The translations under genes and the position numbers were made by a program. 64,000 bases of DNA from an uncultured Lachnospiraceae bacterium (GTDB lineage Bacteria > Bacillota > Clostridia > Lachnospirales > Lachnospiraceae): NCBI GenBank assembly GCA_910588845.1, contig CAJURU010000013.1, forward strand, positions 1 through 64,000, read 5' to 3'. Numbering within the stretch: position 1 is the first letter of the stretch; every line of letters begins with the position of its first letter. The notes under the pieces are model-generated. The model searched no databases. It saw only the letters and a list, made by a program, of their open reading frames with translations, and was not told the origin of the DNA. Positions 52,190-60,843 of the stretch are shown here, in pieces.

Positions 52190-53824
52190 TCACACCAACT
52201 TAGTCTTTTTAATCATTTGGCAAAACTCTCGGTTACTATTCGTACGCACAAAAAGATTGAGTATGCTTTCCACTGCTTCATCTGCCCTCATGCCGTTGAT
52301 CGCACGACGCATAATTTCCACGGCTTCCTGCTCTTCACGGTTCAACAGCAAGTCTTCCCTCCTCGTCCCAGATTTGGTAATGTCAACTGCCGGGAAAATA
52401 CGACGCTCAGAAAGCTTGCGATCCAGAATCAACTCCATATTGCCTGTCCCCTTAAATTCCTCATAGATAACATCATCCATACGGCTTCCAGTATCAACCA
52501 ACGCAGTAGCCAGGATGGTGATACTTCCTCCTTCACGCATATTCCTGGCTGCTCCAAAGAAGCGTTTCGGCATATGTAACGCCGCCGGGTCAATACCGCC
52601 GGATAACGTTCTGCCACTCGGTGGAACAATCAGGTTATACGCCCGCGCCAGACGGGTGATACTGTCTAAAAGAATCGTAACATCCTTCTTATGCTCCACC
52701 AAACGCCTTGCACGCTCTATCACCATCTCAGATACACGCTTATGATGCTCAGGGAGTTCATCAAACGTAGAATAAATAACTTCTACATTCTTCCCCTCAA
52801 TCGCTTCCTTAATATCAGTTACTTCCTCTGGCCGCTCATCTATAAGGAGAATGATCAAATGCATCTGAGGGTTATTCCTGGTTACCGCCTTTGCAACCTG
52901 TTTCAACAACGTAGTCTTTCCCGCCTTAGGCGGCGACACAATCATCCCTCTCTGTCCCTTGCCAATTGGGGAAACTACATCCATAATACGCATGGCGACC
53001 GCAGTCCTCTCCGTCTCAAGGCGAATGCGCTCATTGGGAAAAATCGGCGTAAGGTCTTCAAAATTCGGTCGACGTAATATCTCAGATGGATGATAGCCGT
53101 TGATGCTGCGGATATAAAGAAGAGCGCTAAACTTCTCCTGCTGCGTCTTCACTCTGGTGTTCCCCTGTATAATGTCACCTGTTTTCAAGCCAAATTTGCG
53201 AATCTGCGATGGGGAAACATACACGTCATTCTCCCCCGGAAGGTAATTCTCACACCGGATAAAACCATACCCATCCGGCATAACTTCCAAAATTCCATGC
53301 GCACTGATTCCACTGTCAAGTTCGGGATTATCTATCTCTATACCATCTGCCGTGATAATTTTCGCGGGCTTACGCTCCTGCCGCTCACCATATTCTGTGC
53401 GTTCATTTTTGACAAATCTATCGCTATGTTCGCTGCGGATATCTTTTGTCTGTAAAGTTCTCGAATCCTGCGGCTGCTTGTCTTCGCTTTTTGCTGCCGC
53501 TCTTCCTGCGGTTTTCTCCGCGCTTCTTGCTGACGCCCTTCCTGCGGTTTTCTCCGCGCTTCTCACAATTGTTCTCTGTTCTGTCCCAGATGCCTTCTCT
53601 TTCTCTTTTTCCGTTTCCTTATCTGCCGCTTTCTCTTCTGCCCCGCTTACATCCTTCTCTTGCGTCTCTCCCACAGCGTCCTCTTTCGACGCAGCCTTTT
53701 TATCTTCTTCGAGCATCAGCTCTACCAGCTCTTTTTTCTTCAAACCGGAAAGATGCTTTAATCCCCTTGCCTTTGCTACATCCCTCAATACTGCCACAGA
53801 TAAACTCTCATATTTTTCTCTCAT
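52190..53824 (-). CDS. rho: Transcription termination factor Rho
   Basis: Hexameric RNA helicase that ends transcription. It has 544 aa. The N-terminal Rho_N segment (1-40) is followed by about 120 residues of charged, low-complexity sequence rich in Lys, Glu, Ala and Arg, with a 12-residue tandem repeat (RSAEKTAGRASA/RSAEKTAGRAAA). Then come the cold-shock RNA-binding domain and the ATPase core with Walker A PPKAGKTT and the LLDSITRLARAYN motif. The insert makes it longer than the roughly 420-aa E. coli protein. Such inserts occur in several anaerobic and high-GC lineages. Its own leader contains a TATAAT at 53914-53919. Confidence 0.96.
   Translation of the reverse strand: MREKYESLSVAVLRDVAKARGLKHLSGLKKKELVELMLEEDKKAASKEDAVGETQEKDVSGAEEKAADKETEKEKEKASGTEQRTIVRSAEKTAGRASARSAEKTAGRAAAKSEDKQPQDSRTLQTKDIRSEHSDRFVKNERTEYGERQERKPAKIITADGIEIDNPELDSGISAHGILEVMPDGYGFIRCENYLPGENDVYVSPSQIRKFGLKTGDIIQGNTRVKTQQEKFSALLYIRSINGYHPSEILRRPNFEDLTPIFPNERIRLETERTAVAMRIMDVVSPIGKGQRGMIVSPPKAGKTTLLKQVAKAVTRNNPQMHLIILLIDERPEEVTDIKEAIEGKNVEVIYSTFDELPEHHKRVSEMVIERARRLVEHKKDVTILLDSITRLARAYNLIVPPSGRTLSGGIDPAALHMPKRFFGAARNMREGGSITILATALVDTGSRMDDVIYEEFKGTGNMELILDRKLSERRIFPAVDITKSGTRREDLLLNREEQEAVEIMRRAINGMRADEAVESILNLFVRTNSNREFCQMIKKTKLV
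53502..53574 (-). repeat. 36-bp tandem repeat within rho
   Basis: Two in-frame copies of a 36-nt unit (period starts 53502 and 53538) encode RSAEKTAGRASA and RSAEKTAGRAAA in the disordered insert of Rho. Confidence 0.7.
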
Positions 53825-53913
53825 ACATTTCTCCTTTTATCATCATAATTGGGAATCTATGTCAGAGCAGACAACGACTTCACGCACAGAAATTGTGCCT
53901 CTGTAATGGGTTC

Positions 53914-53919
53914 ATTATA
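53914..53919 (-). promoter_or_regulatory. Probable -10 element of rho
   Basis: A perfect TATAAT about 90 nt before the rho ATG. The best -35 match at 17 bp is TTCCTA, only 3 of 6 positions. A small GCACA/TGTGC hairpin lies in the leader. The 258-bp gap between rho and the malic enzyme gene shows nothing else clear. Confidence 0.4.
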
Positions 53920-54082
53920 CACTATCTTTTTCTAAATAGGAAGTCCTTTTTTCTTGATTTGATTTTTTTTTCATGCTATGATGTAACTGTTTAATTGTAA
54001 CCTAATGATTCGCAGTTCTTTGAACGCAATCTTATAATTCCTTAAATTATTACAGTATAGAAGACGAAAGGAACGATACGCA

Positions 54083-55237
54083 ATGACTACACAAGAAAAA
54101 GCGATTTTCTTACATAAAGAATGGAACGGCAAACTTGAAACCGTGGCAAAATCCCCGGTTACAACACGCGAGGACTTAGCCATCGCCTACACGCCAGGCG
54201 TGGCGGAGCCATGTAAACTCATTGCCGAGAACCCTGCCGACGCCTACGTCTACACAATGAAATCGAACACAGTCGCCGTCGTCTCTGACGGAAGCGCTGT
54301 GCTTGGCCTGGGCAACATCGGTCCCTATGCCGCAATGCCAGTTATGGAAGGCAAATGCGTGCTGTTCAAAGAATTCGGCGGCGTCAATGCCGTCCCCATC
54401 TGCCTGGATACCCAGGACACGGAAGAGATTATCAAAGCCATCACCTATCTGGCGCCTGGCTTTGGCGGCATCAACCTGGAAGATATCTCCGCTCCCCGCT
54501 GTTTTGAGATTGAAGAACGGCTCAAAGAAACGCTTTCCATCCCAGTTTTTCATGACGATCAGCATGGAACGGCTATTGTAGTGCTTGCCGGCATTATTAA
54601 TGCGCTGAAAGTTGTAGGCAAGCAAAAAGAAAATTGCCAGGTAGTTGTAAACGGCGCAGGTTCTGCTGGAATTGCCATCACGAAACTGCTGCTCACCTAC
54701 GGATTTCCCCATGTAACGATGTGCGACCGTCTGGGGATAATCGGTGAAGATTATCCTGATTTGAACTGGATGCAGCAGAAAATGACTACACTCACGAACC
54801 TGGAACACAAGACCGGCACGCTTGCCGACGCCTTAAAAGGCGCAGACATTTTCGTGGGCGTCTCCGCACCTGGAATCGTGACTGCCGAAATGGTCTCCTC
54901 CATGAACAAGGACGCCATTTTATTTGCCATGGCTAATCCAGTCCCGGAAATTATGCCGGATGCAGCAAAAGCAGCCGGTGCAAGAATTGTCGGCACCGGG
55001 CGCAGCGATTTCCCCAACCAGGTCAACAATGTCGTAGCGTTCCCCGGTATTTTCAAGGGCGCTTTAGAGGGCCGTGCACCGCAGATTACAGAAGAAATGA
55101 AACTGGCCGCCGCCAAAGCCATCGCAGAACTTGTACCGGAAGATCAGCTTAATGAAAATTTCATCATGCCGGAAGCATTTGACCCCAGAGTAGCGCAGGC
55201 AGTGAGCACGGCGGTGAAATCCCATATACCAGGATAA
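54083..55237 (+). CDS. NAD(P)-dependent malic enzyme
   Basis: Oxidatively decarboxylates malate to pyruvate and CO2. It has 384 aa: N-terminal SPVTTREDLAIAYTPGVAEPC with VSDGSAVLGLGNIGP, metal-site residues in VFHDDQHGTAIV, and a C-terminal Rossmann domain with VVNGAGSAGIAI. It is the short form without the phosphotransacetylase domain of MaeB. The cofactor cannot be fixed from sequence alone. GAAAGGAACG precedes the ATG. Four nucleotides separate it from the radical SAM gene, so they form an operon. Confidence 0.94.
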   Translation: MTTQEKAIFLHKEWNGKLETVAKSPVTTREDLAIAYTPGVAEPCKLIAENPADAYVYTMKSNTVAVVSDGSAVLGLGNIGPYAAMPVMEGKCVLFKEFGGVNAVPICLDTQDTEEIIKAITYLAPGFGGINLEDISAPRCFEIEERLKETLSIPVFHDDQHGTAIVVLAGIINALKVVGKQKENCQVVVNGAGSAGIAITKLLLTYGFPHVTMCDRLGIIGEDYPDLNWMQQKMTTLTNLEHKTGTLADALKGADIFVGVSAPGIVTAEMVSSMNKDAILFAMANPVPEIMPDAAKAAGARIVGTGRSDFPNQVNNVVAFPGIFKGALEGRAPQITEEMKLAAAKAIAELVPEDQLNENFIMPEAFDPRVAQAVSTAVKSHIPG

Positions 55238-55241
55238 ACAC

Positions 55242-56180
55242 ATGTGGAATGATAAACGCTACTACTCCATAGATTACTATCTGAAACAGACATTTGGCGA
55301 AAAAGTCTACCGTCTTGCCTTAAACGGCGGTATGACCTGCCCGAACAGGGACGGCACGTTAGGCAGGAGAGGATGTATTTTTTGCAGTTCGGCAGGCAGC
55401 GGCGACTTTGCCCAGCAAAGCGGCAAACCTATCGCAAGCCAGATTGCCGCTGCCAAAGAGCAGATCCTCCAGAAACGAAGCTGCCGAAAATTTATCGCTT
55501 ATTTTCAGGCATTCACCAACACTTATGCCCCGGTAAGCTATCTGAGAAAAATTTTTACGGAGGCAATCACCGACCCCGACATCGTAATCCTGTCTATCGC
55601 CACACGGCCGGACTGCCTGTCCCCGGAAATTTTAACGCTTTTGGCTGAGCTCAACCAAATCAAACCTGTCTGGATAGAACTTGGCCTACAAACCATCCAT
55701 CCGGACACCAGCCGTTTCATCCGCAGCGGCTTTACTCTGAACTGTTTTCACGAAACAATAAGCGCTCTTGCCCATTATGGCATCTCTGTTATTGTCCATG
55801 TGATACTGGGGCTTCCGGGTGAAACAAGAAAACAGATGATCGAGACAGTACGCCATGTAGGTGATCTAGGTATTTTCGGAATTAAACTACAGCTTTTACA
55901 CGTTTTGTCAGATTCAGATTTAGGCGCGTTGTACAGAGAGTCTCCCTTTCCTCTACTCTCCCAGGATGAATACTGCGAACTAATCGCCGACTGCATAGAG
56001 CGGCTGCCAGAAAACATCACCATCCACCGCCTGACTGGAGATGGACCGAAAGATTTGTTAGTGGCACCCCTGTGGAGCCGTGCCAAACGCAGTGTACTCA
56101 ACCAGATAGAACAAACCCTGAAAAAGCGCGACACATGGCAGGGAAAATACGCTGAAACGGATCATTTAACATCATTATAA
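55242..56180 (+). CDS. TIGR01212 family radical SAM protein (YhcC-like)
   Basis: A 312-aa radical SAM protein. The cluster-binding segment is CPNRDGTLGRRGCIFCSSAG (Cys pattern C-x10-12-C-x2-C), typical of the TIGR01212/YhcC family and longer than the usual Cx3Cx2C. The core includes WIELGLQTIHPDT and VHVILGLPGET. Function unknown; related to Elp3-type proteins in fold only. It is in an operon with malic enzyme, possibly by chance. Confidence 0.9.
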   Translation: MWNDKRYYSIDYYLKQTFGEKVYRLALNGGMTCPNRDGTLGRRGCIFCSSAGSGDFAQQSGKPIASQIAAAKEQILQKRSCRKFIAYFQAFTNTYAPVSYLRKIFTEAITDPDIVILSIATRPDCLSPEILTLLAELNQIKPVWIELGLQTIHPDTSRFIRSGFTLNCFHETISALAHYGISVIVHVILGLPGETRKQMIETVRHVGDLGIFGIKLQLLHVLSDSDLGALYRESPFPLLSQDEYCELIADCIERLPENITIHRLTGDGPKDLLVAPLWSRAKRSVLNQIEQTLKKRDTWQGKYAETDHLTSL

Positions 56181-56217
56181 ATAAGAGACATGCCTCTCAA
56201 CAATAAGGAGCGATACC

Positions 56218-56733
56218 ATGGCAGACGCATCAACACAATACAAATTGATTGTACTCTACATGCTGGATCAGGTGGATTTTCCCCTGACGAACACCCAAAT
56301 TTCCAACTTCATGCTCGATAAGGATTATACAACATATTTTACTGTGCAAAAAGCAATCAGTGAATTGATTGACGCGGGATTAATGCGTACGGAATCCACA
56401 TACAACAACACCCACTACTACATTACGCCTGCCGGCAGAGAGACGCTCTCCTACTTCCCTGATAAAATTTCTGATGCTATCAAATCAGATGTTCTCAGTT
56501 ACTTTGCAGAAAATCAAATGGCATTGCGGCAGGAAGTCTCCACGGTTGCAGATTATTATAAGACGACCGCCCAGGATTTTGCGGCGCACTGTCAACTCAA
56601 AGAACGAAAGCAAACGCTAATCGACCTGACCGTCACCGTCAAATCCAAGGCTGAAGCTGAGGCTATCTGCGCAAACTGGAAATCCCAGCATGAAGATGTC
56701 TACGGCTATTTGATGGATTTATTGTTAAGATAA
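56218..56733 (+). CDS. DUF4364 family protein
   Basis: A 171-aa protein of the Clostridia-specific DUF4364 family. The first 80 residues look like a winged helix (LIVLYMLDQVDFPLTNTQISNF, then YFTVQKAISELIDAGLM), and the rest is helical. It may be a transcription regulator, but no target is known. An AAGGAG site precedes the ATG. It follows the radical SAM gene by 37 nt and may share its transcript. Confidence 0.85.
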   Translation: MADASTQYKLIVLYMLDQVDFPLTNTQISNFMLDKDYTTYFTVQKAISELIDAGLMRTESTYNNTHYYITPAGRETLSYFPDKISDAIKSDVLSYFAENQMALRQEVSTVADYYKTTAQDFAAHCQLKERKQTLIDLTVTVKSKAEAEAICANWKSQHEDVYGYLMDLLLR

Positions 56734-56757
56734 AAAATCAGCGGTCACATGACCGCC
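56732..56757 (-). terminator. Rho-independent terminator of the zinc-ribbon gene
   Basis: On the minus strand GGCGGTCATGTGACCGCTG forms a hairpin with a 4-nt loop and is followed by six U. It lies after the gene ending at 56791 and shares the gap with the DUF4364 stop. Confidence 0.7.
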
Positions 56758-56790
56758 GATAAACTACATATTTCCAACTCAGTAATTAAC

Positions 56791-57186
56791 TTAATCCTCT
56801 TTGTCTGAGTTATCTTTCTCCAAAAAGCGCATCTTATGTTTCTCCCCTGAGAGCTGCAAAGGCACATATCCTGTGGCAGTGTGATACTTCTCACGGTAAC
56901 ACTTCTGACAGAGCGTTCCAAATGTAATTTCTGCCCCACACATATTGCAATGGAGGTTTACAATCTTCTCCTCCTGCTCCTTGTATTCAATCCTTCCCTC
57001 CGCAATCCACTTCTTCACCAAAAGCCGCGGAATATTAAAATGTTCCGCCACCTGGTATTCTGTCACATCCCTGGAGCGTATGTATTCCTTGACTTCTGAA
57101 AACAGATGGTTTTCTTGACAAGCCGGGCACAGATCCCCTTCAAATGTGTCCGGAAGGCTCCTATGGCATATTGCACAAAATTTCAT
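56791..57186 (-). CDS. Zinc-ribbon and HTH protein (TIGR03826/YvyF-like)
   Basis: A 131-aa protein with an N-terminal zinc ribbon (CAICHRS...CPAC), a central helix-turn-helix (VTEYQVAEHFNIPRLLVKKWIAEGRI) and a second zinc ribbon (CNMCGAEITFGTLCQKC). This layout resembles YvyF/TIGR03826, which in Bacillus lies by flagellar genes; no flagellar gene is in the window. The ATG at 57186 was chosen by alignment of the first Cys cluster. It has no clear ribosome-binding site, and a TTG or GTG start upstream (57246 or 57225) cannot be excluded. Confidence 0.65.
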   Translation of the reverse strand: MKFCAICHRSLPDTFEGDLCPACQENHLFSEVKEYIRSRDVTEYQVAEHFNIPRLLVKKWIAEGRIEYKEQEEKIVNLHCNMCGAEITFGTLCQKCYREKYHTATGYVPLQLSGEKHKMRFLEKDNSDKED

Positions 57187-57246
57187 ATTATCAAATAACG
57201 ATGCCTGTTCCAATGTCTTCACCACTTTTCTTAATTTATACAACAA

Positions 57247-57837
57247 TTACCGTTTCTTTTTCTTAACACTATAACCAAAAGTTCCTAAAATGCCTTTTAA
57301 ACCACAATAAACACCATGGGAATATACCATGGGTTCAGCTTGTTCTAAATGAAATTTGCCTTTATGATCCATATAGGCTTCCGAGGCGTGTACTGCTACA
57401 ACCTCTGCCAAAAACATGTGGTGGGAGCCAAGTTCTATGCATTGGGTCACTTTGCATTCCAGATTAACAGGACTTTCCCCGATCAGAGGAGGCGTAACTA
57501 TTGATGCCTTTTGCCTGGTAAGCTTCAAAGATGCAAATTTATCTATAGCCCTGCCGGATTTTACGCCGCAATAATCAGTTGCATATGCTAAATTCCGGGT
57601 TGTAAGGTTAATAACAAACTCCCCACTCTCCACTATCATATGGTAAGAAAACCGTTCCGGCCTTACAGAAATATAAACCATGGGTGGATTCGTACATACC
57701 GTCCCGGTCCAGGCCACAGTAATGATATTATCCCGCCCTTTTTTATCCGCCACAGTCACCATGACTGCCGGAACCGGATAAAGCATATTTCCTGGTTTCC
57801 ACTCCTGCTTTTTGTAAATGAAATCCTCATTCACCAT
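57247..57837 (-). CDS. Flavin reductase-like domain protein
   Basis: A 196-aa protein of the flavoredoxin/flavin-reductase split-barrel family, which binds FMN. Characteristic parts are PVPAVMVTVADKKGRDNIITVAWTG, RPERFSYHMIVESGEFVINL and the YATDYCGVKSGRAIDKF segment. The electron donor and substrate are unknown. AGGGG lies just upstream of the ATG at 57837. It follows the coiled-coil membrane protein, with its start directly next to that gene's stop. Confidence 0.88.
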   Translation of the reverse strand: MVNEDFIYKKQEWKPGNMLYPVPAVMVTVADKKGRDNIITVAWTGTVCTNPPMVYISVRPERFSYHMIVESGEFVINLTTRNLAYATDYCGVKSGRAIDKFASLKLTRQKASIVTPPLIGESPVNLECKVTQCIELGSHHMFLAEVVAVHASEAYMDHKGKFHLEQAEPMVYSHGVYCGLKGILGTFGYSVKKKKR

Positions 57838-57844
57838 AATACCC

Positions 57845-58597
57845 CTAGAAAAATCCAAACATATGGGCAATTATCGCAACAACTCCCACAAAATTAATAA
57901 CACCGAGAATAATCAGAACACCAAAGTAACTCTTCATCACCTTCATGCTCTGCGTACCCACTTCCACATGCTCTATCTTTGCCTCTAATTCTTCCAACAG
58001 CGTCTGGATATTGCGATAACATTTTACGTTCTCTCTGTGAATCTTTTCACTCAGTTCTGTTTTCACAGCCTCAAGCTTATCGTCGCCTTCATCCTCTTGG
58101 TCGGAAGCTTCTGCCAGCTTCTCTACCTCAGCGCTAATTTTTGCCAAATCGGAAGAAAATCCTTGCAGCGTTGCCTGAATTGACTTTGTCTGTCCTTCCA
58201 ACTGCTCCGATGCTGATTTAGAGAAATCCTGAATTTTTTTATCTAATTCTGCCATTCCCTGCCGGGAATTGCTGTTTATCTCGACAATCTGCTCGGAAAT
58301 CTGCTCTTCCAGCGTATTGATTTCACTGCTAATTGTTTCATCCATTGCACGCATCTGCGCGTCCACGCGGGAAATCAGCGAATCAACCTGAACTCTTACG
58401 TTCTGCGTCAGCTTATCAGCTTCTTCCTGTTTCCCATCTAATATTTCCTGAAGATTCTTTGCTTTCTCTTCTTTCTCCTCCAAAACACCCTCAAGCTCTT
58501 CTACCTTGCTTTCCTTGGTTGTCATCAGATTATGAAGATATTTTGCTTTTTCCTTAAATTCGTCAATTTGTTTTAAAAAAAAGTCTTCTTTCTGCAC
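57845..58597 (-). CDS. Coiled-coil protein with a C-terminal membrane anchor
   Basis: A 250-aa protein that starts with GTG (58597); GAAAGGAT is 9 nt upstream and the promoter is at 58631-58659. Residues 1-215 are almost entirely heptad-rich coiled coil (EELEGVLEEKEEKAKNLQEI), then one hydrophobic segment (FGVLIILGVINFVGVVAIIAH) ends the chain. The bulk is probably cytosolic and tethered to the membrane, as a tail-anchored protein. No named domain is recognised. Function unknown. Confidence 0.75.
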   Translation of the reverse strand: MQKEDFFLKQIDEFKEKAKYLHNLMTTKESKVEELEGVLEEKEEKAKNLQEILDGKQEEADKLTQNVRVQVDSLISRVDAQMRAMDETISSEINTLEEQISEQIVEINSNSRQGMAELDKKIQDFSKSASEQLEGQTKSIQATLQGFSSDLAKISAEVEKLAEASDQEDEGDDKLEAVKTELSEKIHRENVKCYRNIQTLLEELEAKIEHVEVGTQSMKVMKSYFGVLIILGVINFVGVVAIIAHMFGFF

Positions 58598-58630
58598 CTT
58601 ATTTATATCCTTTCTTATGTTATGGATATC

Positions 58631-58659
58631 ATTGTAACATTAGACCTGCCTTTTTGCAA
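58631..58659 (-). promoter_or_regulatory. Promoter of the coiled-coil protein gene
   Basis: TTGCAA (58659-58654), 17-bp spacer, TACAAT (58636-58631), about 35 nt before the GTG start. Confidence 0.7.
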
Positions 58660-58746
58660 GAACGAGAAATATTTTTAGATTGCTTATGATAAATATAGCA
58701 GTTCAGCCAACACATTTTATATAAAATTACGCTGTCTGAACAATCA

Positions 58747-59421
58747 TTATACATTTTCAATCTGCCAGTCAATGGGCTCTATGCCGTTGGCTTGAAGAAA
58801 TTCATTTGCCTGGCTAAAATGCTTGCAGCCAAAAAATCCACGGTAGGCAGATAATGGGCTCGGGTGCGGAGCCTTCAGAATCAGGTGTTTGGGGTTATTG
58901 AGCATAGGTATCTTGCTCTGTGCCGGCTTCCCCCACAGCATATATACAACTGGACGATCCTGTTCATTGACTGCATGGATAATGGCGTCTGTGAACTGCT
59001 CCCACCCTTGTCCCTGATGGGAAAACGCCTGATGGGCGCGCACAGTCAACACAGTATTGAGCATCAGAACTCCCTGCCTGGCCCATTTTACAAGATAACC
59101 ATTGTTAGGGATCTCACATCCCAGGTCATCATGAAGCTCTTTGTATATATTCTCCAACGACGGGGGAATCTCTACCTTGGGCCTCACAGAAAAACATAAC
59201 CCATGCGCCTGCCCCTCATTGTGGTAGGGATCTTGCCCTAAAATCAAGACTTTCACCTGTCCTAAGGGCGTCAAATGCATGGCATTAAAAATATCATCCG
59301 CCGGGGGATAGATGACCCTGGCGCTGTATTCTTCCTTTACAAATTGATAGAGTTTAGCATAATATGGCTTCTTAAACTCTCCGCCAATTGCTTCTACCCA
59401 GTCATTTTGCAGCATTCCCAT
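58747..59421 (-). CDS. ung: Uracil-DNA glycosylase, family 1
   Basis: Removes uracil from DNA for base-excision repair. It has 224 aa. The catalytic Asp and His are in LGQDPYHNEGQAHGL and HPSPLSAYRGFFGC, and the uracil-recognition Asn is in VLMLNTVLTV. AAAGGAG lies 8 nt before the ATG at 59421. It is 38 nt after hisF and probably co-transcribed with hisH-hisF. Confidence 0.97.
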   Translation of the reverse strand: MGMLQNDWVEAIGGEFKKPYYAKLYQFVKEEYSARVIYPPADDIFNAMHLTPLGQVKVLILGQDPYHNEGQAHGLCFSVRPKVEIPPSLENIYKELHDDLGCEIPNNGYLVKWARQGVLMLNTVLTVRAHQAFSHQGQGWEQFTDAIIHAVNEQDRPVVYMLWGKPAQSKIPMLNNPKHLILKAPHPSPLSAYRGFFGCKHFSQANEFLQANGIEPIDWQIENV

Positions 59422-59459
59422 AAGAAATACTCCTTTCTCTTGCGTACCGCGCCGCCAAC

Positions 59460-60221
59460 TTATTTCCTTACCGGCACGCCCCTCTGCGCTAAGTAACTCT
59501 TTAATTCCATAATCTCTAATTCCTTATAGTGGAAAAGCGATGCCGCCAGCGCCGCCTCCGCCCCGCCTTCCGTCAAAGCCTCGAAGAAGTGTTCTTTCGC
59601 GCCGGCTCCGCCCGAAGCAATGACCGGAATGGGAACATTGTCTGCAATCGTCCTGGTAAGCGCCAGATCATAGCCTGACTTCGTACCGTCACAATCCATA
59701 CTGGTAAGCAAAATCTCCCCGGCGCCCATGCGGCTGGCACGCACCGCCCACTCTACCGCATCCAGCCCGGTATCAATCCTGCCTCCGTTCTTATATACAT
59801 TCCATCCGCTGCCGTCTGCCCTGCGCTTGGCGTCAATCGCAACTACCACGCACTGGCTGCCAAACTTATCCGCTGCATCGCTGATTAGCTCCGGCGTATT
59901 GATTGCAGAAGAATTAATGGAGATTTTATCGGCCCCCTCCCGCAGCAACACCTTAAAATCCTCGACTGTGCGGATGCCGCCGCCCACCGTAAAGGGGATA
60001 AAAACCGTCTCGGCCACTCTTCGCACCATATCTACCACAGTATTCCTCGCATCCGAAGACGCCGTAATGTCCAAAAATACAACCTCGTCGGCTCCCGCCT
60101 TATCATAGGCTGCCGCCACAGCTACTGGATCTCCGGCGTCTTTGAGATTGACAAAATTAACACCTTTCACCACGCGCCCGTCGTGCACATCCAGACAAGG
60201 GATAATCCTCTTCGTAAACAT
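59460..60221 (-). CDS. hisF: Imidazole glycerol phosphate synthase, cyclase subunit
   Basis: Uses ammonia from HisH to turn PRFAR into IGP and AICAR in histidine synthesis. It has 253 aa, a TIM barrel starting FTKRIIPCLDVHDGRVVKG with catalytic Asp11 in CLDVHDGR, and PFTVGGGIRT and VIASGGAG for phosphate binding. Start at ATG 60221, with GGGGAGGTG upstream. It follows hisH by 3 nt. No other his gene is in the window. Confidence 0.97.
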   Translation of the reverse strand: MFTKRIIPCLDVHDGRVVKGVNFVNLKDAGDPVAVAAAYDKAGADEVVFLDITASSDARNTVVDMVRRVAETVFIPFTVGGGIRTVEDFKVLLREGADKISINSSAINTPELISDAADKFGSQCVVVAIDAKRRADGSGWNVYKNGGRIDTGLDAVEWAVRASRMGAGEILLTSMDCDGTKSGYDLALTRTIADNVPIPVIASGGAGAKEHFFEALTEGGAEAALAASLFHYKELEIMELKSYLAQRGVPVRK

Positions 60222-60224
60222 CAC

Positions 60225-60839
60225 CTACACCTCCCCTGTCTTCGCAAAATTGCGCAGGATCTGTAAGCCTACACTGCTGCTTTTTTCCGGGTGAAACTGA
60301 CAGGCAAATACATTTCCCTGCTCCACAGAAGCATGAACACAAACGCCATACTCTGTAGAAGCCTTAACGATCTCGGGATTTTCCGCTCTCAAATAATAGG
60401 AATGCACAAAATAGACAAAAGCGCCTTCTTCAATTCCCTCAAACAGCTTCCCCTGATTTTGCAGATGCAGGGAATTCCAGCCAATATGAGGAATTTTCAA
60501 CCCCTCCCCCGCTGGAATCTTTATTATCTCACCGTCCAGAATATGTAATCCTTCCACTCCGCCATTCTCTTGGCTGCCTGCAAACAAGAGCTGCAAGCCG
60601 AGGCAGATACCCAGAAACGGCGTCTGCCTGTTCACTGCTTCGCCAATTACTTTGTCCAACTCATATCGTTTCAGATGCTCCATGGCCTCCGCAAAAGCTC
60701 CCACCCCCGGCAAAATAACTTTGTCGGCTGAGAGAATTTGCCTGTGATCCCTGGTAACAATAGTCTCCTCGCCCAGATAGTGTAAAGCCTTCTCAACACT
60801 TTTGAGGTTGCCCGCATCATAATCAATGATTGCTATCAT
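60225..60839 (-). CDS. hisH: Imidazole glycerol phosphate synthase, glutamine amidotransferase subunit
   Basis: Class I glutamine amidotransferase that feeds ammonia to HisF. It has 204 aa. The nucleophile Cys is in GICLGLQLL and the His-Glu pair in FACQFHPEKSS, so the triad is intact. GAGGAG lies upstream of the ATG at 60839. It follows the acidic membrane protein by 4 nt, which is an unusual neighbour for a histidine gene. Confidence 0.97.
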   Translation of the reverse strand: MIAIIDYDAGNLKSVEKALHYLGEETIVTRDHRQILSADKVILPGVGAFAEAMEHLKRYELDKVIGEAVNRQTPFLGICLGLQLLFAGSQENGGVEGLHILDGEIIKIPAGEGLKIPHIGWNSLHLQNQGKLFEGIEEGAFVYFVHSYYLRAENPEIVKASTEYGVCVHASVEQGNVFACQFHPEKSSSVGLQILRNFAKTGEV

Positions 60840-60843
60840 ATCA

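Noticed and set aside
58698..58746. GTTCAG/CTGAAC inverted repeat after the ung stop
   Set aside because: Six-base arms only; kept solely as a possible relative of the tract at 44184.
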